Source: an uncultured Spirochaetales bacterium
Lineage (GTDB): Bacteria; Spirochaetota; Spirochaetia; JAFGXN01
Assembly: GCA_949289575.1 (NCBI GenBank)
Contig: CASEOG010000003.1
Coordinates: forward strand, 310,001 to 374,000
Direction of reading: 5' to 3'
DNA: 64,000 bases
A model generated the notes under the pieces. The model had not been told where the DNA came from. It did not search any database and worked only from the letters and a program-made list of their open reading frames with translations. The position numbers and the translations under genes were made by a program. Within the stretch, counting starts at the first letter, position 1, and each line of letters starts with the position of its first letter. Below are positions 24,296 through 33,025 of this stretch, in pieces.

Positions 24296-25239
24296 TTGAT
24301 ATCGAAACCGTCAGACGGAGAAACGAACTCTATGCGTTTCTCCGCCGTTTTTTTAACGACCGCGGCTACATCGAAACCGAAACACCGTTGCTGACCGACC
24401 GTGTCGTTCCCGAAAGCTCCATCGCCCTGTTTCGAACCGAAAGCGACGACGGCTTCGGCAATCGGCAGCCGTTATACCTGATTCCGTCGCCCGAAGTGAC
24501 CATGAAAAAAATTCTGGCCCGGTGGCCCGAACAGTCGATTTTTCAAATAGGGAAATCGTTCCGCAACGGCGAAGTCAAAACCGGCATTCACAACCGCGAA
24601 TTTACCATGCTCGAATACTACACCCGCAATGCCGACATGTACGACTCACTGCGGCTGACCGAAACCCTTTTTTCGGAACTGCCGTTCGGCCCCTGTGAGC
24701 TCCGCCGCCCCTTCCGGCAGCTGACCATGGCGGAACTGTTTGCCGCCGCCTTCCGGGAGCCTTTAGACCCCATCCTTGCCGAAGGCGGTGAAGGCACGCA
24801 CCGCCGCTTGGCCGAAATCTGCCGGCGGCACGGGCTGCGCACCGCCGCGAACGATACGGCCGCCGACCTGTTCAATCTGCTGTTTGTTTCCCGCATCGAG
24901 CCTCACCTCCCGAAAGGCGAACCGGTCGCCATACTCGAATACCCGGCCGTTATCGCCACAACCGCCGCGCTGCGCCGCGACGGCCTCTATTCACAGCGGT
25001 GGGAACTCTATTTCAACGGCTGCGAGCTTTGCAACTGCTACACCGAAGGCACCGACCTCGACCGCCTGCGCCCGCTGCTGACCGAAGAGGCCGCCCTCCA
25101 AGGCGCGCCCGCCGACGAAGAGTTCATCGACGCCTGCGGCCGCCTGGGACACTGTTCCGGCAATGCCCTCGGCGTCGACCGCCTGCTGATGCTTCTCCTC
25201 GAAAAAAAGGATATTGAAGAGATTCTGATTCCGTGCTAA
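24292..25239 (+). CDS. epmA: EF-P lysine lysyltransferase-like protein (GenX/PoxA/YjeA)
   Basis: A 315-residue class II LysRS-like protein without an anticodon-binding domain. Typical features: GYIETETPLLTD, YLIPSPEVTMKKIL, IFQIGKSFRNGE with HNREFTMLEYY (motif 2), then ELYFNGCELCNCYTE and the closing GNALGVDRLLML (motif 3). EpmA adds beta-lysine to elongation factor P. No epmB (lysine 2,3-aminomutase) or efp is in the window, so the pathway assignment rests on this gene alone. It overlaps lgt by 4 nt. Confidence 0.92.
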   Translation: MIDIETVRRRNELYAFLRRFFNDRGYIETETPLLTDRVVPESSIALFRTESDDGFGNRQPLYLIPSPEVTMKKILARWPEQSIFQIGKSFRNGEVKTGIHNREFTMLEYYTRNADMYDSLRLTETLFSELPFGPCELRRPFRQLTMAELFAAAFREPLDPILAEGGEGTHRRLAEICRRHGLRTAANDTAADLFNLLFVSRIEPHLPKGEPVAILEYPAVIATTAALRRDGLYSQRWELYFNGCELCNCYTEGTDLDRLRPLLTEEAALQGAPADEEFIDACGRLGHCSGNALGVDRLLMLLLEKKDIEEILIPC

Positions 25240-25241
25240 AC
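25214..25241 (+). promoter_or_regulatory. Promoter of the DUF4105 gene, leaderless arrangement
   Basis: TTGAAG, a 16-nt spacer and TAAACT, inside the end of epmA. The ATG at 25249 lies 8 nt after the -10 box, without a ribosome site. Confidence 0.5.
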
Positions 25242-25248
25242 TGACATT

Positions 25249-26553
25249 ATGAAAAAAATGATTTCTTTTCTGCTTACGGTTTTTCTCTCTTTAAATGCCG
25301 TTGCCCAAATCGCTCCGCAGGACTACCCCCCCGTGACTCCGGAGGAAATCGCCGATGCCGGCCGCTTTTCCGTTTCGATGGCGGTTGTCGGTCCCGACTG
25401 GCCGCTCTACTCCAATTGGGGCCATTGCGCCATGATCGTAACCGAAATTCCCTCTCCGGAAAACCGTAACGATCTGCTCGACATGAACAAATCTTCACGC
25501 CGAATGTACGACTACGGCATTTTCGATATGAGCCGCGAAGGATTTTTTAAGGACTTTGCTTTCGGCATCATGAATTATGCCGTTATCGCTTCCAATCCCG
25601 ATTACAGCCTCCGCTACCCGTATCAGGCTCAAAAACGCTCCGTGGAAATCCTCGATCTGAACCTGCCCCCGGAAGGGAAAATGCGGGTTGTCAAATATTT
25701 GCGGGAAAATGTCAAACCGGAAAACTCCGTCTACCGCTACAATTTTTTCAAGAATAACTGTGCAACCATTCTCCGCGATATTCTGGATATGGCTCTCGAC
25801 GGCGAACTTTACCGGCAGACAGCGGATCGAACCGCCTACACGATGCGGGAATGGACATTTCTGTATCTCGACCGCCACTTCTGGACGGAATGGGGATTTG
25901 ACTATGTTCTCGGTCCTCCGATGGATCATAAGGCGACCCGTTGGGAAACGCTTTTTATGCCGATGGAAATGGCCCGCGTTTTACCGACCGTCACCTATTC
26001 CCGCAACGGAGAAACCGTTTCGCTGGTCAGAGACCGCGAAAAAATGGCCGATGCGGGCGAAAATATGCCGGTGATTCGGGAAAAACCGGCACGCACCGAA
26101 ATTCCGTCGTTACTGCTCGGAATTCTGGTCGGCGCCGTCGGCGGCATTTTTCTGCTTCTGGGAGCTCTGCATCCCGCCCTGAGAATTGTCGGAGGCATTT
26201 ACACGGCCATTGTCGCAACCCTTCTTTTCGGCTGTTCACTGATTCTCATCCATTTTATGGCTTTTACCGAATTCGACTGCACATACGGAAACTGGAATCT
26301 TTTGGCGATCGGACCGATCACACTGATTCTGACAGTTGCCTCCTGTTTTTATGCCGCCGGAAAGAAAAATGCCCGGATGGTTTGCGCTTTCGGATGGTTT
26401 TTATGCCTGCTTTCGGCTTTAATCCTGCTGATTTTGCAAACATCGGATATCGTCGGACAATCGAGCCGTTTAACACTGGCAACAGTGATTCCCGTATATA
26501 CATTGTTTTTACTGAGCAATCTTTTTGCGATTGATCCCAAAAAAGGAGTTTAA
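25249..26553 (+). CDS. DUF4105 (Lnb N-terminal-like periplasmic domain) protein with C-terminal membrane helices
   Basis: A 434-residue protein with a signal peptide (FLLTVFLSLNAVAQ). Residues ~40-280 form the DUF4105 domain: LYSNWGHCAMIV with the conserved His, YDYGIFDM, FGIMNYAV and NFFKNNCATILRDIL with the conserved Cys, as in papain-like peptidase or amidase relatives. From ~290 there are four or five hydrophobic segments (LLLGILVGAVGGIFLLLGAL and later). The His/Cys pair suggests hydrolysis or acyl transfer in the periplasm, but the function is not established. The thioredoxin start lies just after its stop, so they are co-transcribed and may act together. Confidence 0.85.
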   Translation: MKKMISFLLTVFLSLNAVAQIAPQDYPPVTPEEIADAGRFSVSMAVVGPDWPLYSNWGHCAMIVTEIPSPENRNDLLDMNKSSRRMYDYGIFDMSREGFFKDFAFGIMNYAVIASNPDYSLRYPYQAQKRSVEILDLNLPPEGKMRVVKYLRENVKPENSVYRYNFFKNNCATILRDILDMALDGELYRQTADRTAYTMREWTFLYLDRHFWTEWGFDYVLGPPMDHKATRWETLFMPMEMARVLPTVTYSRNGETVSLVRDREKMADAGENMPVIREKPARTEIPSLLLGILVGAVGGIFLLLGALHPALRIVGGIYTAIVATLLFGCSLILIHFMAFTEFDCTYGNWNLLAIGPITLILTVASCFYAAGKKNARMVCAFGWFLCLLSALILLILQTSDIVGQSSRLTLATVIPVYTLFLLSNLFAIDPKKGV

Positions 26554-26554
26554 A

Positions 26555-26962
26555 ATGAAAAAAGGAGTCTTTCTGATTTTAGCCGTTCTTTTTTGCCTGC
26601 CGGCCGCCCTTTTTGCCGCCGACGACGCCCCGTACAAGCTGCTCGACGACAGCAACTTTGTTGCCGAGACAAAAGGGAAACTGGTCTTCGTCGATTTTTA
26701 CGCCGACTGGTGCGGCCCCTGCCGCCAGTTTGCACCGGTTTTCGAAGCGGTTGCCGCTGCCAATCCCGATCTTTTCTTTGTTAAGGTCGATACCGATGCT
26801 TCTCCGAAGCTGTCCGCTGCGTTTAAAATTACGGCGATTCCTTATATCGTTGCCTATAAAGACAGTAAAGTGATCGCCAAATTCACCTCTTTTCCCCGCA
26901 ACGAAAAAACATTCGACAGCTGGGTTAAAAAAGTGGTTGCCGCCGTCGAAAAACAGGACTAA
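26555..26962 (+). CDS. Periplasmic thioredoxin-like protein
   Basis: A 135-residue thioredoxin fold with a cleavable signal peptide (GVFLILAVLFCLPAALFAAD). The active site is WCGPCR in VDFYADWCGPCRQFAPVF, and the cis-Pro loop is ITAIPYIVAY. It should act in the periplasm on thiols or disulfides. The start at 26555 follows AAAGGAG; the gene follows the DUF4105 protein with one base between stop and start, and that protein has a conserved cysteine that could be its client. A strong terminator follows. Confidence 0.92.
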   Translation: MKKGVFLILAVLFCLPAALFAADDAPYKLLDDSNFVAETKGKLVFVDFYADWCGPCRQFAPVFEAVAAANPDLFFVKVDTDASPKLSAAFKITAIPYIVAYKDSKVIAKFTSFPRNEKTFDSWVKKVVAAVEKQD

Positions 26963-26969
26963 CCGGTCA

Positions 26970-27009
26970 CAAAAAAATTGCCGTTCGGTGAACGGCAATT
27001 TTTTTGTGA
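26970..27009 (+). terminator. Strong rho-independent terminator after the thioredoxin gene
   Basis: The stem ATTGCCGTTC / GAACGGCAAT has a 3-nt loop and is flanked by A7 on one side and T7 on the other, so it can work in both directions. Confidence 0.92.
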
Positions 27010-27042
27010 AAATCGAAAATCTTTTCGAAACCTTTCTGCAGC

Positions 27043-27072
27043 CAAGACAAAACAGCCCGCCGAAGCGGGCTG
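27043..27072 (-). terminator. Terminator of the large InlB-repeat lipoprotein gene
   Basis: On the minus strand CAGCCCGC-TTCG-GCGGGCTG (27053-27072) is followed by TTTTGTCTT, 18 nt past the stop codon. Confidence 0.88.
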
Positions 27073-27089
27073 AAATTCTGTCGCGTGAC

Positions 27090-28850
27090 TTATTCCGTCA
27101 CTTCACTGTAAAAGTTGATCGATTTTACCGTAAAATTTCTGTTGCCTTTATCATTGCCGAACTGAAGAAACATTCCGTTGCCGTTATCCCGTGTAGCCGT
27201 GTAATTTGACAGTGTCCAACTATTCGTAAAGCTGTAACCGACAATTGCCTCGTCATTCAGCTGACTGGAACGGTTGCCGTCACCCCGGTCAAAAACACGG
27301 AATGTATGGAAGGTATCGGCTGCGGGTGCCGGACTGTAAGTCACAGAATTTTCTGTGCTGTCAAACCAGCCGCCGTTTAAGAACCACCCTTTGTTGCCAT
27401 TACTGGCCTTATAAAACTGATATCCGTAAGCTCCGGCATCGGCACCGTGAACAACAAAATTGGGTTGTCCGCTGTTTGCCCATTTCAGATTGACCGTCAT
27501 TAAATCAAACGAAACACCTTGAAGCTCCAGATAAATTCGGGTATCCTCGGTATTATCAAAATGATAGCCGCCTTCGGCACCGGTAATTGCCGCTCTGTTA
27601 TTGTAGTTATCACTGGTCGCCACTTTGGTTCCCTGCACTTCTGCTGTCTGAGTAAAATCAAACCCTTTTGCCAAAGAGAAGATTTTATTGTCATAACGGA
27701 CATGACCTGCCGGGTAGACGGTCACAGAGATTGTTTGAATCGCATTCTGATAATCCGCTTTTGTCAGAGTAAATTGAAGAGTTAATGTTGTCTTTCCGGA
27801 AACTGCCGGTACGGTAAACGCGGAACCCGAAAGCGTCAGCTCGGCAGAACTGCCACCCGTTACTTGAACGGTGTTTTCAATCGCCACTCCGTCTGTACCG
27901 GTGCCGGTCAGAGCAACCGTTACCGTTTCTCCGCTAATCAACCGGTCCGATGGCATCAGTGTCACAGTAACACCCTCAATAACAGGCCTTGAATCGGCGA
28001 CGGCCACTGTCCAGGTTAAGAGTAAGTCCTCATATCCGTCGGCAGAAAAAGTAACAGTGTAAGTGTAATTTCCGGCGGTCAATGTGTCGGTAATAGTTAC
28101 TGTGTTCGTATCTTGATTCAGAGAAGCACCCTCGATAGGCGCACCATCTTTTGCAGCGGAAACTGTTACGTTATCAGGCCATGTCCAATCGCCGACCTTG
28201 GTAAACGGTAATGTCACAGTTTCGTTTTCGTATGTGCCCGTAGTGTTACTCTCATTATTAATCTCAAATACGCTACTTGTCGGATCTGTACCCGACTCTC
28301 CTCCTTCACTATTTGCCTCCCAAACCGCGTAAAGCGTTAAAGCGCCGCTCACCGTGATTTTATCGCCATTGCTGTACTCGATCTTTTCGGCTGTCTTATC
28401 TTTTGCCCAACCCGACAGAGTGTAACCGTCAATCCGCACATCCGGAGCCTCCAATGTCACTTCCTGACCGACCGCTACCGTCTGTTTTGTTTCCGTATCA
28501 ACAGCGCCGCTGCCCGCCGGCGGATTGCTGTGAAAAGTGATGTCGACCTTCAATACTTCCCATTGTGCATACAAGGTCATGTTTGCTGTCGGTTTGACTC
28601 CGGCCTTGTCGGCATAAGCCTTTCCTGTGCCGTCTTTGGCTTCGTTCCACCCCTTGAAGGTGTAGCCGTCACGGGTAAACGTGTTTGCCGGCAAAGTCGC
28701 TTCACTGCCGCTCTCAACGACGATTTCTTTCATACTTCCCTGACCGCCGTTGGAATCAAAGCTGACTGTTACCGATGTTTTTGTCGTTTCCGTACAGCCT
28801 GACACCAGCAACCCGAATACTGCCAATAAAATCAACATTCCCTTTTTCAT
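27090..28850 (-). CDS. Surface lipoprotein with InlB B-repeats
   Basis: 586 residues. The signal peptide ends LLVSGC, so lipid anchoring is at Cys19. Two InlB/Listeria-Bacteroides repeats follow: VTVSFDSNGGQGSMKEI to LYAQW, and ITFHSNPPAGSG to LYAVW. A low-complexity Ser/Thr/Glu spacer leads into two or three beta-rich Ig-like modules (SGETVTVALTGTGTDG, SGKTTLTLQFTLTKADYQ). The last ~190 residues form another beta domain (NYNNRAAITGAEGGYHFD to NFTVKSINFYSEVTE). The start at 28850 has AAGGAG upstream; longer in-frame starts lack it. Probably a surface-exposed adhesin or binding protein. The second InlB-repeat lipoprotein is nearby at 29959-31137. Confidence 0.85.
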   Translation of the reverse strand: MKKGMLILLAVFGLLVSGCTETTKTSVTVSFDSNGGQGSMKEIVVESGSEATLPANTFTRDGYTFKGWNEAKDGTGKAYADKAGVKPTANMTLYAQWEVLKVDITFHSNPPAGSGAVDTETKQTVAVGQEVTLEAPDVRIDGYTLSGWAKDKTAEKIEYSNGDKITVSGALTLYAVWEANSEGGESGTDPTSSVFEINNESNTTGTYENETVTLPFTKVGDWTWPDNVTVSAAKDGAPIEGASLNQDTNTVTITDTLTAGNYTYTVTFSADGYEDLLLTWTVAVADSRPVIEGVTVTLMPSDRLISGETVTVALTGTGTDGVAIENTVQVTGGSSAELTLSGSAFTVPAVSGKTTLTLQFTLTKADYQNAIQTISVTVYPAGHVRYDNKIFSLAKGFDFTQTAEVQGTKVATSDNYNNRAAITGAEGGYHFDNTEDTRIYLELQGVSFDLMTVNLKWANSGQPNFVVHGADAGAYGYQFYKASNGNKGWFLNGGWFDSTENSVTYSPAPAADTFHTFRVFDRGDGNRSSQLNDEAIVGYSFTNSWTLSNYTATRDNGNGMFLQFGNDKGNRNFTVKSINFYSEVTE

Positions 28851-29080
28851 AATAATCTCCTTTTTTCTGATATATATTCGGCAGATAATTCTGTCTGCCG
28901 ATTTTATTAAACTGTTTATTTCAGAATAAAAGGCCTTTCTCAAACACCCCTTTTTATTATTCTCTCACAGATTCTGCGAATTTGCAAGTTAAAATTTATC
29001 TGTTATAATTTTTATTTCGGATAAAATTCATAATGTTATAAGAGCCGATCCGAAAAATTTATTTGAACCGGAATCCGGAA

Positions 29081-29887
29081 TCAGCAAAGGGTGATCAGAT
29101 TTTTTTCGCAGCCGTTTTCCCGAAGGTAACGCACCGCGTCGAGGTACCCGGCATCCAACGCGGCTGTTGTGTGGGCATCGGAGTTGAGATATATCGGCAG
29201 GCGGTGTGCGGCACACAAACGCAAAATCCGCGGGGAAGGGTAAGGCCGCGTGCGGTAGCCGCGGCCGATTGCTCCGGTATTGATTTCGACCGCAATCCGG
29301 TTGTCGGCGGCGGCTTCCAAAATACGGGAAACCGGTTTTTCAAACAGATCCGATTCTTCATCGAAAAGAGCGTTATTTTCGTTGAATTTACAAACCAGAT
29401 CGATATGGCCGAGAATATCGAACCCGCCGGCCGCCGTCATTTCCCCGACATGACTGTAATAATCAAGCACCATCGCGTACCGGTCGCCGTTATAATACCG
29501 TTCGGCAATTTCAATCTGCAGCTCCGCACTTTTGTCTATCGGGAGCCATTCTTCACCGCATTTCACGAAATGAACGCTGCCGATACGGTAATCGGTCGGA
29601 TACGCGTCGTAATATTCGATCGGCTGACACTCTTTCAACCAGTCGCACTCCAACCCGAAGCGGACATCGATAAGAGAGCGGTAACGTTCGGCTGCCGTCC
29701 GTATTTCATCGCGGTAGGCGGGAAAATCTTCGGACTTCATATTGCAGCTGCACGGAATCGTAATCGGACCGTGGTCGGAAAACCCGATTGTCCGAAAATT
29801 TTTTTCGACGGCCGCCCGAATCATTTCGTCGATTGTATTTTTTCCGTCCGAATAAACGGTATGACAGTGAAGCGTGGAAAATCTCAT
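29081..29887 (-). CDS. PHP-domain phosphoesterase (histidinol-phosphatase type)
   Basis: A 268-residue PHP metal-dependent phosphatase resembling HisK/HisJ. Metal ligands are recognisable in LHCHTVYSDGK near the N-terminus, GFSDHGPI, FGLECDWL, IGSVHFV, GHIDLV and NSDAHTTAA near the C-terminus. It could dephosphorylate histidinol phosphate, but no his genes adjoin, so the substrate is open. The start at 29887 was chosen because TATAAT lies 6 nt before it; the in-frame ATG at 29911 would lie upstream of that promoter. Confidence 0.88.
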   Translation of the reverse strand: MRFSTLHCHTVYSDGKNTIDEMIRAAVEKNFRTIGFSDHGPITIPCSCNMKSEDFPAYRDEIRTAAERYRSLIDVRFGLECDWLKECQPIEYYDAYPTDYRIGSVHFVKCGEEWLPIDKSAELQIEIAERYYNGDRYAMVLDYYSHVGEMTAAGGFDILGHIDLVCKFNENNALFDEESDLFEKPVSRILEAAADNRIAVEINTGAIGRGYRTRPYPSPRILRLCAAHRLPIYLNSDAHTTAALDAGYLDAVRYLRENGCEKNLITLC

Positions 29888-29893
29888 AACCGG

Positions 29894-29899
29894 ATTATA
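29894..29899 (-). promoter_or_regulatory. -10 box of the PHP gene, leaderless arrangement
   Basis: On the minus strand TATAAT is followed by 6 nt and then the ATG at 29887; no ribosome site. It comes directly after the T-run of the preceding gene's terminator. Confidence 0.65.
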
Positions 29900-29909
29900 C
29901 CCCGTTTTC

Positions 29910-29945
29910 AAAAAAAAACCAGCCCCGAACGGAGCCGGCCTGGCA
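29910..29945 (-). terminator. Terminator of the InlB/FN3 lipoprotein gene
   Basis: On the minus strand a GC-rich stem (GGCTCC-GTTC-GGGGCT, extended by CCAG/CTGG) is followed by nine T residues. Confidence 0.8.
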
Positions 29946-29958
29946 AATCATAATCTTT

Positions 29959-31137
29959 TTACGGTGAAGAAACCGGTGCTGTCCATTCGCAAACCGAATC
30001 ATAATAATTGCTGTCTTTGAATTCCAGTCTGAACGTGCAGTTGCCGGATAAGGTGTCCGAACCATCGTAAATCATCAGAAGAAAATCTCCGCCGACATCT
30101 TTTCCGGAATCGGAGTCCACGAACGTTGTAAAAGTATTATCAATCACGTGCTCCGTAATATAGAAATTGGCCGTAATATCAGCATCACCCAATGTAATAT
30201 ACATTTTTGCCGAAATGACTGTACCCGCTTCGAAATTCACAACTTCGGACAACTTAAGGGTGACATCCCGCTTCTCTGTCTTGAAAAACCCGTTTGCTTT
30301 CAGCAGCTTTTTCGTTGCGGCCGTTGCTTCCGCGGCGGGGCCTTCGACCCCCTCTTTCACCGCGCGCACCGCAAACCGGTATTCGCTGCCGCAATCCAAT
30401 CCGGTCAGCGTCAATGTGCTTGCGGAAACCGGATCTCCGTAAACCGTATCGGCCGCCGTTTTCCCGTAATAAATTTTATACGTCACGCCGGCGGTTGCCG
30501 AAGGCGACCAGGAAAGAATAACTTCCCCCGGGTTTTCGTTAATCTCAGCTTTCAGTTCGGTTACCGGTTGCGGTGTCGGAAAGGCCTTAACCGATGCGGT
30601 TCCCTCGAGAGTATCAAAAGCGGCCGTCACCGTAAAGGTGTACTCCGTTCCGGCTGTCAGTCCGTTAATCCGAACCCCCTTCTCCGGAGTATCGAATCCC
30701 GCCGCCGCCAAATCAACAACCGTTTCGGTCTCCCCTGTTTTATAAGAGACCCGATAAACGGCAGAAGGCGCTCCCGAAAGCGTCCATGTCAAAAGAACCG
30801 ATTCCGGTGCCGACACATCGGCGGTTAAATCGCTGACGGAAATTTTTCTGACATCCGTCCATTGAGCATAAAGAACCGTATGCGGCTGCGTAACCCGAAT
30901 CGAAGACCGGTCTTTCGCACTTGCCCCGCTGCCGTCCTTTTTCGTGTTCCATTCCGCAAAGGCAAACCCTTCTTTGGAGAATCCGTTCTCCGGAATTTTC
31001 ACGGAGTCTCCGACCGAACAGACAATCGGATTCATTGTTCCGTTTCCGCCGTTGGCATCGAAACGAATTTCGGCCGCTTCCTTGCACGAAAAAATTAAGA
31101 CCGTTGAAAAAAGAATCATATAAACAAAGTTTTTCAT
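29959..31137 (-). CDS. Lipoprotein with one InlB repeat and fibronectin-III-like modules
   Basis: A 392-residue protein with the lipobox LIFSC (Cys18). One InlB repeat (IRFDANGGNGTMNPI to VLYAQW) is followed by two fibronectin-type-III-like modules of ~90 residues: SVLLTWTLSGAPSAVYRV ... GLTAGTEYTFTVTA, and EVILSWSPSATAGVTYKI ... GLDCGSEYRFAVRA. A C-terminal beta-rich domain of ~120 residues follows. It is a likely surface-exposed binding protein and shares its N-terminal plan with the 27090-28850 lipoprotein. AAGAGG precedes the ATG. The 170-nt AT-rich gap upstream holds possible promoter boxes but no gene. Confidence 0.85.
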   Translation of the reverse strand: MKNFVYMILFSTVLIFSCKEAAEIRFDANGGNGTMNPIVCSVGDSVKIPENGFSKEGFAFAEWNTKKDGSGASAKDRSSIRVTQPHTVLYAQWTDVRKISVSDLTADVSAPESVLLTWTLSGAPSAVYRVSYKTGETETVVDLAAAGFDTPEKGVRINGLTAGTEYTFTVTAAFDTLEGTASVKAFPTPQPVTELKAEINENPGEVILSWSPSATAGVTYKIYYGKTAADTVYGDPVSASTLTLTGLDCGSEYRFAVRAVKEGVEGPAAEATAATKKLLKANGFFKTEKRDVTLKLSEVVNFEAGTVISAKMYITLGDADITANFYITEHVIDNTFTTFVDSDSGKDVGGDFLLMIYDGSDTLSGNCTFRLEFKDSNYYDSVCEWTAPVSSP

Positions 31138-31309
31138 ATAGACCTCTTTTGATAATTGTTATAATTTAATTATACACTTAATTTTTAAAATGACAACAAA
31201 AACAAAAATAAATGTTTATTTTTTTTCTCTTTTATTTCATAAAAGATTTCGGCGCAATTCTTCCGTTTCGGATTGAATTTTCCCTGTTTACGATTTATAA
31301 AAAGGAAGG

Positions 31310-33025
31310 ATGTTCCGATTTCTTCTGCCCTACAAAAAGGAATTTATTCTCGGTCCGTTTTTTAAGCTGATAGAAGCTGTTCTCGAGCTGATGCTTCCGA
31401 CAATGACGGCTTTCATTATCGACAAAGGCATCGTTCCCGGCAACCGGAATGAAATTTTAAAATGGGGCGTTATCATGCTCTTTTCCGCTGCAACCGGATT
31501 CGGCTCGGCGATTATCTGTCAGTTTTACGCTTCGCGGGCGTCGCAGGGGCTGGGAACCGATTTGCGCAATGCCCTGTTCGAAAAAATCATGTCGTTTTCC
31601 TACCGCGAGACACAAAAACTCTCCCCGGCCTCGCTGACAAACCGGATTATTGTCGATACCGGACAAATTCAGGCCGGTGCCGCTATGGTGATTCGTCTGC
31701 TGATTCGGGCTCCTTTTCTGTGTATCGGCGGAATTGTTATGGCGGTTGTCTTAAATCCGAAACTTTCGTTACTTTTTATCGGACTGATTTTGCTGACGGC
31801 CCTACTCCTCGGGGCAATCATTGCCGCTTCGGTTTCGCCGGCACAAAAAACGCAGCAGAAACTTGACGGGCTGACAGTCAGGCTGCGGCAGAATCTGTCC
31901 GGAGTTCGGGTGATTCGGGCTTTTTCCGCCGAGGAGCGCGAAACGGAAGCCTTTGAGGAAAATACCGCGGCGCATGCCCGCATGGCCTCTCTCACCGGAT
32001 ATCTGACCGGAATAACCGGACCGGCAACAACGCTTCTTCTGAATCTCGGCATTATCGGGGTGATCGGTTTCGGAGGATGGCAGGTCCGGCAGGGAACGAT
32101 GTCGCGCGGAGAAATCGTTGCACTCGTCAACTATTTTATTATGATTCTGAACGCTTTTATCGTCGTTTCCAACCTTGCGGTTCTTTTTTCGAAAACAGCC
32201 GCCTCGACTGCCCGCGTTAAAGAAATTTTGGAATTCGAACCGGCACTTCCCGAACTGCCGGCCGGTCCGTTACCGGAACCGAAACCGGGACAGCCGCTTT
32301 TGGAGTTCGAAAATGTGACGTTCCGATACACACCGGAGGCGGCGCCGGCACTCGAACGAATTTCCTTTAAAATATTCCCCGGCAATTTCATCGGAATCAT
32401 CGGAGGAACCGGAAGCGGCAAGTCGACACTCGCCGATCTGATGCAGCGCTTCGACGATGTCACCGAGGGCCGGATTCTTCTGTGCGGAACCGATATCCGC
32501 ACACTGCCGCCGGCCGCCGTCCGACAATTTTTTGCAACGGTGCCGCAGCAGAAAACCCTTTTTGTCGGAACCGTTTCCGAAAATTTACGATGGGGAAACC
32601 CGACCGCAACCGACGAAGAAATTGCGGCTGCCTGCCGCGCCGCACGTGCGGAAGAGTTCATCAACGCCCTGCCGAACGGTTACGATACGTTTGTCGAACG
32701 GGGCGGCGTCAACTTTTCGGGAGGACAGCGTCAGAGACTTACCATTGCCCGCGCCTTTCTGAAACCGGCTCCCCTGCTGATTCTCGATGACGCCTTCAGC
32801 GCGTTGGACGCCGTCACCGCATCCGCCATACGGGCCGAAATCGAATCGGGAAGAAAAAACCGGACTGTTGTGATTGTTTCCCAACGGGCCAAGATGATAC
32901 GGGATGCCGATCTGATTCTGGTTCTCGAAAACGGAAAAACAGCGGGAATCGGAACGCACGCGGAACTGATGAAAAGCTGTTCCGTATACAAAGAAATCAC
33001 CGCCTCGCAGGAGGTGCGGGAATGA
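31310..33025 (+). CDS. ABC exporter half-transporter, degenerate-site subunit
   Basis: 571 residues: a six-helix membrane domain (~1-310) and an ATPase domain (~335-571). Walker A is GGTGSGKST, the Q-loop is in TVPQQKTLFVGTV and the signature is VNFSGGQRQRL. Walker B ends LLILDDAFSALD, where the catalytic Glu is replaced by Asp. The switch His is absent (IVSQRAKMIRDAD instead of an AHR-type segment). These changes are those of the non-catalytic partner in heterodimeric type IV exporters. The next gene overlaps by 4 nt and has intact residues, so the two form one exporter, for drugs, lipids or peptides. AAGGAAGG precedes the start. Confidence 0.93.
   Translation: MFRFLLPYKKEFILGPFFKLIEAVLELMLPTMTAFIIDKGIVPGNRNEILKWGVIMLFSAATGFGSAIICQFYASRASQGLGTDLRNALFEKIMSFSYRETQKLSPASLTNRIIVDTGQIQAGAAMVIRLLIRAPFLCIGGIVMAVVLNPKLSLLFIGLILLTALLLGAIIAASVSPAQKTQQKLDGLTVRLRQNLSGVRVIRAFSAEERETEAFEENTAAHARMASLTGYLTGITGPATTLLLNLGIIGVIGFGGWQVRQGTMSRGEIVALVNYFIMILNAFIVVSNLAVLFSKTAASTARVKEILEFEPALPELPAGPLPEPKPGQPLLEFENVTFRYTPEAAPALERISFKIFPGNFIGIIGGTGSGKSTLADLMQRFDDVTEGRILLCGTDIRTLPPAAVRQFFATVPQQKTLFVGTVSENLRWGNPTATDEEIAAACRAARAEEFINALPNGYDTFVERGGVNFSGGQRQRLTIARAFLKPAPLLILDDAFSALDAVTASAIRAEIESGRKNRTVVIVSQRAKMIRDADLILVLENGKTAGIGTHAELMKSCSVYKEITASQEVRE

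Noticed and set aside
28879-28901. CGGCAGA/TCTGCCG hairpin upstream of the InlB lipoprotein considered as terminator of the PHP gene
   Set aside because: No T-run follows it on the minus strand and it lies ~180 nt past the PHP stop; it may only be a leader hairpin.
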